A stretch of DNA of 64,000 bases from Paenibacillus gyeongsangnamensis. GTDB lineage: Bacteria; Bacillota; Bacilli; Paenibacillales; NBRC-103111. Position numbers and translations under genes: made by a program. The notes beneath the pieces were generated by a model. The model saw nothing but the letters and a program-made list of their open reading frames with translations. It did not search any database and had not been told where the DNA came from. Where the stretch lies: the NCBI RefSeq assembly GCF_027533625.1, contig NZ_JAQAGZ010000021.1, forward strand, positions 1 through 64,000, given 5' to 3'. Positions 1-6,678 of this stretch are shown in pieces; position 1 is the first letter of the stretch, and the number at the start of each line of letters is the position of its first letter.

Positions 1-211
1 ACTTGGTGGTTTGTTTTATTTGTTATGCGATGAGGTTAGCACCTTAGATTGGGTGGTAGCTTTGCAACAACTCATCGAATTGATCAACGAGGTAGCAACA
101 AAGGCAAGCAAAAAGATCTCAAAATTGATTAAAAGTCAACTCCAACAATGGATCGCAGGTTTGCCCAGCTTTCTCAAGGCTTACCTGCCTATTTCAAGCT
201 GCGAAGTTTGA
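1..211 (+). mobile_element. C-terminal end of a DDE transposase (IS4-like), cut by window start
   Basis: An open frame runs from base 2 to a TAG ending at 211, giving about 69 residues with no start inside the window. The helical, lysine-rich stretch followed by a segment ending in SSCEV resembles the C-terminus of IS4-type transposases common in Paenibacillus; this is recalled family resemblance, not a search result. No terminal inverted repeat could be identified just downstream. The frame overlaps the apparent start of the SLH gene, which suggests that the insertion sequence sits in, and has replaced, the 5' end of that gene. It could instead be an unrelated gene tail. Confidence 0.45.
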
Positions 212-2697
212 GTAAAATAACTACTGTTGTTGGAGGTTTCTCTTCTTTCACGGGTAATAAGAATGGGTCTGTCACATTCGTACTCCAACCCAACGCTGAC
301 TTGTCACTACCATCGATTTCTTTGTATTCCGGCCCCAACTCAATACAAACTGTAAAGTACGACGGCAACGGCGCTACTTCCGGCAACGTGCCGATCAATA
401 GAACCATTTATAAGCTCGGTAGTCCTGTTTCAGTGATCGGCAACACGGGAGCTCTGTCGAAGACAGGCTATACGTTTGCAGGATGGAATACGCAGGCGAA
501 CGGAATGGGAACGGATTATGCCCCCGGCAGTACGTTCACGATGGGGACGCTGTACGCGAAGTGGACGAGCTACACGGTGACCTATAACGGCAATGGAAGC
601 ACGGGAGGAAGCGTTCCGGTCGACAGCGGCTCGTATATGCAAGGAGTTACGGCCACGGTATATGGCAACACGGGCAATTTGGTGAAGACGGGCTACACGT
701 TCGCAGGCTGGAATACGAAGGCGGACGGAAGCGGAACAAGGTACGCCGGTGACGGCACGGCGACGTTCACGTTAGGCGCGGCGAATGTGACGCTATACGC
801 GATGTGGAATCCGTTGTACACAGTGACGTATAACGGCAACGGCGCTACATCTGGCAGCGTGCCAACCGATAGCAGCTCTTATTTGCAAGGAGTAATAGCC
901 ACCGTTTACGGCAACACGGGTAGCCTGGTCAAGACGGGTTACGCGTTTGCGGGCTGGAACACGGCGGCGGACGGAAGCGGAACGAGCTATGCCCCCGGTG
1001 CATCGTTCCCGATGGGCGCGACGAATGTGACGCTGTATGCTCAATGGCAATCTGCAAATGCGTTGTTGTCCAACTTGTCCGTGGATCAAGGAACGTTAAC
1101 ACAGATATCGATTATCAATTATAGTGTAAGCGTGCCGTACACCGTTTCGAGTCTCAATATTTCCTTAACCAAAGGAGATCCAAACCAAACGCTCACGGTT
1201 ACGGGGGCGACTTACAGTTCAGTAACGGGCAATGTGTATGCTTATAATGCTTCAAACTTGATTGTCGGGTCCAACCCGATTCAGATTGTGGTAAGCGCGC
1301 AGAATCACACTCAGAATACGTATAGTCTCACGGTGAACCGCGCATCGGCACCGACACCGGCACCGACACCAAGCAGCAATGTGGACTTGAGCGGACTGAC
1401 GCTGTCGAGCGGAAGTCTAACACCTGCATTCGCGTCCGGGACGACGGCCTATACTTCCAGCGTGGCGAATAGTGTATCCAGCATAACCGTAACGGCTAGC
1501 GTCTACGATAGCAACGCGACGATGACTGTGAACGGAGCAGCGGATGCAAGCGGTCAGGCAAGCGGCGCTATTAACCTGAACGTAGGAAGCAACCTAATCA
1601 CCATCGTAGTGACGGCGCAGAACGGCACACCGAAGACCTATACGGTTACCGTGACACGTGCACCGGCACCATCAAGTGGCGGCGGCGGTTCCTCTTCAAC
1701 GTCCTCAAGCAATACAGTCACCTCGACAGACGGTACACTAATGCTTTCCGTCGGTAAATCGGGCGAGGTTAGCTTGGGCGATGCGATCAAGATCCTGATT
1801 CCTGCCGATGCTTCAGGCAAAGACCTGAAATTAACGATTGACAAAGTGGCAGACACGCAAAAGCTAATCACGAGTAAAGACGTTCTGGCCAGCCCGGTAT
1901 TCGAAATCCTGAAAAACTTCTCGGAAAACTTCAGCAAGGACATCACGCTGACCTTTGCTTTCGATCCGAACAGCTTGAAGGGCCATCAAAAGCCTTCAGT
2001 ATTCTACTATGACGAATCGAATCAGGTCTGGGTGGAAGTCGGCGGCGAAGTAACCGGCAATACCATCACTGTAAAGGTTAACCACTTTACGAAATATGCG
2101 GTATTCGGCGTAGGCCAAGGAGCAGACTCTACGACAGACACGAAGCAGACGATCAGCTTCAGTTTCAGTGATATCTCCGGAAACTGGGCAGAGGCGACTA
2201 TCAAGCAAGCGGTAAGCGGAGGTATCGTCAGCGGCTATCCGGACGGCACGTTCAAGCCGGAACGTACCGTAACGCGCGCGGAAGTTGCGGTCATGCTGAT
2301 GAATGCGCTCAAACCGCAAGGAGATGGAGCGGCGCTGACGTTCACTGATAAGGCGAAGATCGGCGACTGGGCGCAGAAATCGGTCGCGCAGGCAGTGTAT
2401 GCAGGAATTATTAACGGTTATGAGGACGGCTCCTTCCGTCCGGATGCCGAAATTACCCGCCCCGAGATGGCTATGATGATCGCGAAGGCCTTAGGCCAAT
2501 CTAGCGGAGCGGCTACTGCAACGGGCTTTACGGATGACAAGGACATTCCGGACTGGGCGAAAGGCGCAGTGGCGGACATGAAAAAGGCTGGCATTATCGA
2601 GGGCAAAGGCGCCAACCAATTTGCTCCAGGCGATAAAACGACAAGAGCAGAGGCGGTAACGGTGTTGCTGAAGATGCAGGCGCAAAAGAACAAGTAA
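148..2697 (+). CDS. SLH-anchored surface protein with InlB-type and cadherin-like repeats, probably 5'-truncated
   Basis: Encodes 849 residues from the first ATG. Domains in order: three InlB/Listeria-Bacteroides type repeats (about residues 68-300, each with a YNGNG start and a GYTFAGWNT core), two cadherin-like beta-sandwich domains (about 305-400 and 410-505), a Pro/Thr linker and a Gly/Ser linker, a conserved pre-SLH beta domain (about 525-655), and three SLH motifs (about 670-715, 735-780, 790-845) that would bind pyruvylated cell-wall polymer. There is no signal peptide, which an exported SLH protein needs, and the first 22 codons overlap a transposase-like frame. I infer that the native 5' end was lost to an insertion sequence and that the ATG at 148 is not the original start. 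A terminator follows. Confidence 0.85.
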   Translation: MDRRFAQLSQGLPAYFKLRSLSKITTVVGGFSSFTGNKNGSVTFVLQPNADLSLPSISLYSGPNSIQTVKYDGNGATSGNVPINRTIYKLGSPVSVIGNTGALSKTGYTFAGWNTQANGMGTDYAPGSTFTMGTLYAKWTSYTVTYNGNGSTGGSVPVDSGSYMQGVTATVYGNTGNLVKTGYTFAGWNTKADGSGTRYAGDGTATFTLGAANVTLYAMWNPLYTVTYNGNGATSGSVPTDSSSYLQGVIATVYGNTGSLVKTGYAFAGWNTAADGSGTSYAPGASFPMGATNVTLYAQWQSANALLSNLSVDQGTLTQISIINYSVSVPYTVSSLNISLTKGDPNQTLTVTGATYSSVTGNVYAYNASNLIVGSNPIQIVVSAQNHTQNTYSLTVNRASAPTPAPTPSSNVDLSGLTLSSGSLTPAFASGTTAYTSSVANSVSSITVTASVYDSNATMTVNGAADASGQASGAINLNVGSNLITIVVTAQNGTPKTYTVTVTRAPAPSSGGGGSSSTSSSNTVTSTDGTLMLSVGKSGEVSLGDAIKILIPADASGKDLKLTIDKVADTQKLITSKDVLASPVFEILKNFSENFSKDITLTFAFDPNSLKGHQKPSVFYYDESNQVWVEVGGEVTGNTITVKVNHFTKYAVFGVGQGADSTTDTKQTISFSFSDISGNWAEATIKQAVSGGIVSGYPDGTFKPERTVTRAEVAVMLMNALKPQGDGAALTFTDKAKIGDWAQKSVAQAVYAGIINGYEDGSFRPDAEITRPEMAMMIAKALGQSSGAATATGFTDDKDIPDWAKGAVADMKKAGIIEGKGANQFAPGDKTTRAEAVTVLLKMQAQKNK
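348..1053 (+). repeat. Three tandem DNA repeats encoding InlB-type modules
   Basis: Three units of about 215-250 bp begin near 348, 573 and 822. They keep near-identical DNA at the YNGNG start, the GYTFAGWNT core and the TLYA end. They encode the three adhesin-like modules of the surface protein and are long enough for unit gain or loss by recombination or slippage. Confidence 0.75.
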
Positions 2698-2712
2698 AGG
2701 GAAATTGAGCAG

Positions 2713-2750
2713 GGCTGCTTTGAAGTCAAATTCAAAGCAGCCTTATTATT
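2713..2750 (+). terminator. Rho-independent terminator after SLH gene
   Basis: A perfect 12-bp stem (2713-2724 with 2731-2742) with a 6-nt loop is followed by a T-rich tract (TTATTATT). It lies 16 nt after the SLH stop codon. Confidence 0.85.
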
Positions 2751-2805
2751 AAATGCGATTTCCCGGATTCTCCCGCTGCCGATCAAGCAGATTAGAGGTT
2801 GAATT

Positions 2806-3411
2806 ATGCTGCGAGCCATGATCGTGGATGACGAACTATTATCTTTGAAGCGGTTGAAGAAGATGCTGGCGGAAAGCGGCGAGATCGAAACATGCGATGC
2901 GTTTCTGAACCCGGTGGAAGCTTATGAATTTGTGAAGGCGAATCCGATCCATATCGCATTTGTAGATATTTTCATGCCGGAAATGAATGGGTTTCAGCTA
3001 TCCAGCCTGTTGCACGATCTCGATGCATCGATAAGTGACGATTATGCGATCCTAGCCTTTGAGATGAGTGCGCTGGATTATCTGAAGCCGGTAACCGCCA
3101 AGACTTCGAAAACGTTGGATAAGATCTGAAGGGGGCATCGGAGCGTGTCGGTTGAGACGTCCATGGAGGTTCACAGTCGGAGTCCCGTAACGACCGAAGA
3201 AGGGCTGGCAAGGAATGAAAGATTGACCGAGCAGGAAATAAGGGTTTTACAGTTGATTGCGGTCGGTCTGTCGAACAAGGAAATCGCCCGTCACCTGGGC
3301 ATCGGGGATGAAACCGTAAAATACTACATTAAAAAAATGTACAAACGGCTTAAGGTTCACAATCGGGTGCAGGCAGTGGTGCGTGCCGAAGAATTAAAGA
3401 TACTGGTTTGA
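2806..3411 (+). pseudogene. Response regulator, receiver plus LuxR-type HTH, broken by in-frame stop and receiver deletion
   Basis: The first part (2806-3129) is a receiver domain with the acidic pair D8/D9 and phospho-acceptor D54 (VDIFMPEMNG). After residue 75 it jumps to an ALDYLKPV-like ending, so the beta4/alpha4 switch region appears shortened. A TGA at 3127-3129 closes it. The same frame continues without another stop into a LuxR/GerE helix-turn-helix of MalT type (LTEQEIRVLQLIAVGLSNKE) ending at 3411. Either this is one regulator inactivated by a CGA-to-TGA-like change and a small deletion, or the second part is translated separately from the GTG at 3145, which has AGGGGG upstream. 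I favour a pseudogene; the receiver half resembles regulators that normally carry a different (BTAD) output domain. Confidence 0.6.
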
Positions 3412-3538
3412 AAGATAGCCGACTGAACGACCATGTAAACAAACAGTCTGTCCCCTCTGTGAATCCCGAGTTGATTACCGCGGCCGCATCAGGTTGTTGA
3501 ACCCCATCACGTTGAACAAATTTAGCTCTTGTAGCGAT

Positions 3539-3585
3539 TACGAAAACCGGGTTCCCTTGTTAAGTATGGGAACCCGGTTTTCGTA
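3539..3585. terminator. Strong 18-bp inverted repeat, likely bidirectional terminator
   Basis: A perfect 18-bp inverted repeat (3539-3556 with 3568-3585) encloses an 11-nt loop. The A-rich and T-rich ends of the stem would supply the U-tract on either strand. It lies 128 nt after the LuxR-type fragment. Confidence 0.7.
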
Positions 3586-4076
3586 TACCAAATTTGCTTA
3601 GACCAATTTTTGTCATTCGATTTAAGTTGATGGCTGGAAATTTGATAGATGTTTTCCACCACAAAATCCGAATACCCATTTATTCGAAGAGACGGTACTC
3701 TACGGCTGGCTAATTAGTTCTATTCGTTTTATTGCTTGGTTTATCTGTCAGTCCTGTCTATTCGCTCACGCCTTCACGCTGGCTCTACGTGGCGTTTAAG
3801 GCGTGGTGTGGTTATTTTTCCCTGTCCTTTGTTCTCGGCGCTTAAGGGGGTGGTTTTGGGCTTCTGGTGACGTGTTTGTTTCACGGCCTGATCGCTAATC
3901 GGATTTAACGTGGCTAGGCGGCTCGTAGAGCGTTTATTTTTCTACTGGTCTCCCCTTCCCTTCCTCTCGCTTCTTTCGTCGCTCACGTGGCGTTTGCGGG
4001 CTTCCGGCACGGCACTGGTATTTAATGCTTGCGTGCGTTGTTCGGGGGTTTTTTAACGTGGGTGTATTAGGATATA
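3586..4076. other. No gene seen; decayed DNA with a hairpin
   Basis: I find no plausible coding frame here. An imperfect inverted repeat at 3767-3805 (CACGCCTT arm) precedes a short T-rich run. A short phrase around CGTGGCGTTT recurs near 3789 and 3987. The stretch is probably decayed interior of the element whose recombinase tail follows. Confidence 0.5.
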
Positions 4077-4448
4077 TTGAAGTCTTGCGCAGCTAAAATC
4101 GAAGGCATTAACAAGCTAAAGAGTAAAGCCCTTTCGAGGTATCTTGAAGATGAGATTTCTAAGGAAGAATATAATAACTTCATTGCCATTCAAGATGCCG
4201 AGATTCAAAAGTTGACGCAAAACAAAGAAAAGCTGATGGCGGCGATCTCGACATCTGTGGACTCCAATGTATTAGACAAAATTAAGGGTATAGTCTCTAG
4301 TGCATTGGAATTTAAGGAAATCAATCGGGAGTTAATCAATCGCTTTATTGAAAAAATCGAAGTTAAAGCGGACGGAACTGTTAAATTGTATTATCGTTTT
4401 GCTGGCACGTCCAAAATACTTAATGAGTTACTTGCTGATGTAAGTTAA
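4077..4448 (+). pseudogene. C-terminal fragment of a large serine recombinase
   Basis: The 123 codons (TTG at 4077) match only the far C-terminal region of large serine recombinases: a charged coiled-coil stretch followed by the typical ending with FIEKIEV and YYRFAGTSKI. The resolvase domain with its catalytic serine and the zinc-ribbon region are absent, so it cannot recombine DNA. In intact elements this gene lies at the element edge with its 3' end near the attachment site. The rlmD-like tail begins about 45 nt downstream, which fits that arrangement. Confidence 0.75.
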
Positions 4449-4702
4449 TGGAACTAACCGCTAGCTTTGGCGGTTTTATTTTTAGCGTAATGCGCTACAC
4501 TCAGCACTCGTCACATGTGGAGTCGGTGGCACTGCTTGTGCCAAGTGAAATGAGAGAAGGGGGAATATCTTCAGTTACAATAAATGCAATACAATCAGAT
4601 AGTGTTGCATTTCTGAATGATTCTCCTTTTAAGAGAGAGTTTTCTCCAAGATCCTTAAGTATAAAATGGCCGGGCCCGTCAAATCTGGCAGCTGATGAGT
4701 AA
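4448..4702 (+). pseudogene. rlmD: Likely rlmD (23S rRNA m5U methyltransferase) 3' fragment at an integration scar
   Basis: The frame overlaps the recombinase stop. From about 4493 it contains a segment with HSSHVESVALL, matching the HTxHVExVxLL pattern at the C-terminus of RlmD/RumA-type uracil methyltransferases. Upstream codons come from the element edge. The roughly 50 residues after this motif are unlike RlmD and I do not recognise them. A strong terminator overlaps the stop codon, so this really is a gene end. Serine-recombinase integrative elements of streptococci are known to enter the 3' end of rumA/rlmD. A remnant attachment site here is an inference. Confidence 0.5.
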
Positions 4703-4758
4703 GCGTCAAATAGCCCCCATCTTAATTCCAAGGTGGGGGCTATTTGACGCTTACTTTT
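4699..4758 (+). terminator. 21-bp perfect terminator stem
   Basis: A 21-bp perfect inverted repeat (4699-4719 with 4734-4754) with a 14-nt loop is followed by TTTTAT. It overlaps the stop codon at 4700-4702. Confidence 0.85.
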
Positions 4759-4991
4759 ATAACCTATTGATTAAGAGTGTTCAGTTTGAAAATCGCGTGT
4801 TACATTAATAAATATGATAGTGGTGGGTGGTAAAAAATGATAATTTGATTGGACAAATGGATAAACTCCTTGAAATAGTTAACCAATGCATCCAACATGA
4901 AGAACAAAAGCCAACGCAAATCCGATGGAAAATTTGGACGAAATAAATGTTAGCGTATCGCCATAGATCCAGGAGTACAATCCTGATCAAT

Positions 4992-5050
4992 AAACGGCAG
5001 CGCGAGTCTAAACATGATTTTCATGTTTTAAACTGCCGCTGTCTTTTTTT
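4992..5050 (+). terminator. Hairpin with T-run upstream of resolvase
   Basis: Outer arms CGGCAG/CTGCCG and inner arms AAACATGA/TCATGTTT form a two-part stem, followed by GTCTTTTTTTCTTT. No clear gene precedes it; a 29-codon frame at 4858-4947 has no recognisable product. Confidence 0.6.
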
Positions 5051-5156
5051 CTTTGGCTGAGACTCTAGTGCTGCTAAGAGTATTTCAGATTGTATACTTT
5101 TTGAAATATTATGAGTTCATCAAAAAACCATATTTCAATATATAGTAAAATTGTTA

Positions 5157-5216
5157 TTGAAATATTTCACGCGAAATATATACTTATTGACATATAGTCT
5201 TTCATTTAAGGAGAAT
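5157..5216 (+). promoter_or_regulatory. Resolvase promoter with palindrome between -35 and -10
   Basis: TTGAAA (5157-5162) and TATACT (5179-5184) are separated by 16 bp. The spacer is mostly a palindrome, ATATTTC-ACGC-GAAATAT (5162-5179), well placed for autorepression or resolvase binding. The ribosome site AAGGAGAA lies at 5208-5215, ahead of the ATG at 5224. Confidence 0.55.
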
Positions 5217-5223
5217 TTTTCTT

Positions 5224-5835
5224 ATGAAATTCGGATACGTACGTGTTTCAGCTAAAGATCAAAATACAGATCGACAATTAAAGAAGATGTATGAGCTTGG
5301 GATTGAGGATCGGTACGTTTTTGTTGACAAACAGAGCGGCAAGGATTTTGATCGGCCTAAGTATCAGGTGATGAAACAAATGCTGCGTGAGGGAGACGAG
5401 CTTTATTTGGATGCTCTTGATCGGCTCGGTCGTGATTATGAAGGCATTATTCGTGAATGGAAGGAAATTACCCGAATAATCAACGCTGACATTGTTGTTC
5501 TTGAAAATGAGGTATTGTTTGATAGTCGGAAATTCAAAACGATGGGGGATATAGGAAAGTTGCTAGAGGATCAATTCCTAAGTATGCTTTCCTATGTTGC
5601 TGAGCAGGAAAGAAAAAAGAATAAGCAACGACAAGCAGAGGGGATCGAGATAGCTCTGGCCAAAGGTGTAAACTTTGGAAGGCCAAAAGTAAAAATTACT
5701 GAAGAGTTTAAAGTGAGTTATAGAGAATGGAAAGCTGGAAACATTACAGCTGTATCGGCAATGCAAAAAGTGGGGATGAAACCAAATACTTTTTACCGGA
5801 GAGTAAAAGAGTATGAGTTGCAAATGGGCATATAA
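5224..5835 (+). CDS. Small serine recombinase (resolvase/invertase family)
   Basis: 203 residues, the usual length for this family. The N-terminal catalytic domain begins GYVRVSAKDQN with the nucleophile S9. The conserved LDRLGRD segment and the YVAEQERKKNKQRQAEG helix end the catalytic part, followed by a GRP linker and a short Hin-type helix-turn-helix (about 160-203). It would cut and rejoin DNA at a res or inversion site through a phosphoserine intermediate. The gene looks intact and has a strong promoter and ribosome site. It is monocistronic and flanked by a 12-bp inverted repeat, so it could serve a transposon or plasmid-derived element whose other genes are gone. Confidence 0.9.
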   Translation: MKFGYVRVSAKDQNTDRQLKKMYELGIEDRYVFVDKQSGKDFDRPKYQVMKQMLREGDELYLDALDRLGRDYEGIIREWKEITRIINADIVVLENEVLFDSRKFKTMGDIGKLLEDQFLSMLSYVAEQERKKNKQRQAEGIEIALAKGVNFGRPKVKITEEFKVSYREWKAGNITAVSAMQKVGMKPNTFYRRVKEYELQMGI

Positions 5836-5973
5836 GATAACAGCGGCAGTTAAGGATTTTTAAAGGCATGATGATTGAACGGGAGGATAGTGTAATCGAG
5901 TGTTTGCAAAAAAAGGAAATCGAGTCAATGATGACGAAAATACAATAACTGCTTATGGTGAAGAGGTGTTTTA

Positions 5974-6666
5974 TTGCCAACTCTTAAAGAATTCGATCTG
6001 GATATACCTTACAAAAGCAATCAAGGTAGTCGAGATGATTATGAAATGAACTGGAAAGACAAACGTCTAAAGTTTAGTAATGAAGTTCGTTGTATATGCT
6101 CGTTATACGAGCAAAATTTCGAAAAGATTCGGACTGACGAATGCTGGAAAGTACTTGTAGAATGTGTAGAAACCGTCACTGACTATCGTGTTAGATGTTA
6201 CGGGGGTGTTTGCCATATCTGTATTCCGCTTGATATTAACAGATACTTTAGCTTAGAAAATTTAGAAAAGAAAAAAATAATTCTAAGTGTATTAAAACAA
6301 GGTATAGACAGAGTGGTCGAAGAAAAAAAGTGGGATAAAGCCCCCTTTGAACATGCATATCAGAATGTAATATCCAAAGGCTATATTAATCAGTGGACTT
6401 GGAAAAAGCCGAAGAAAAGCCCTGATAGAAAATATTCCGCAGAAGTATTCTGCACTCATGAAATTGATGAATTTAGCATTTGGATTATTATTAAGAACAG
6501 TTATGGAGTGGAAGTCAATCGCAAGAAAATTATTAGAGAAGTACCTAATGAGTGGGACTTTGCTGAACACCTTGGCAAACTGACTTGGCAAAATGCTAGG
6601 GAGGTAGCTCTAATCAATAAAAATGATACACAAAGATGGATAGTTGAAGTTCCTGTAAGTCATTAA
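5974..6666 (+). CDS. Hypothetical protein, 230 aa
   Basis: Read from a TTG at 5974, preceded by GAAGAGGTG. I do not recognise the family. The protein is soluble, charged and rich in Trp and Lys, with several cysteines (a VRCIC pair near residue 40, CYGGVCHIC near 75-83) that could bind metal, and no signal peptide or membrane segment. Codon use looks coding and AT-rich like the neighbouring resolvase, consistent with a cargo gene of the same acquired element. A group II intron begins about 12 nt after its stop. Confidence 0.6.
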   Translation: MPTLKEFDLDIPYKSNQGSRDDYEMNWKDKRLKFSNEVRCICSLYEQNFEKIRTDECWKVLVECVETVTDYRVRCYGGVCHICIPLDINRYFSLENLEKKKIILSVLKQGIDRVVEEKKWDKAPFEHAYQNVISKGYINQWTWKKPKKSPDRKYSAEVFCTHEIDEFSIWIIIKNSYGVEVNRKKIIREVPNEWDFAEHLGKLTWQNAREVALINKNDTQRWIVEVPVSH

Positions 6667-6678
6667 ACTAACGGATAA

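Larger units (their letters stand above)
5031..5851. repeat. 12-bp inverted repeat flanking the resolvase gene
   Basis: AACTGCCGCTGT (5031-5042) recurs inverted at 5840-5851, just outside both ends of the resolvase unit. It could mark the ends of a small mobile unit. The left copy is also part of a terminator stem. Confidence 0.35.

Noticed and set aside
430..1089. Long minus-strand frames opposite the surface-protein repeats
   Set aside because: They mirror the repetitive coding DNA and have no ribosome sites or family features.
4858..4947. 29-codon frame ahead of the resolvase hairpin
   Set aside because: Too short, no ribosome site, no recognisable sequence.
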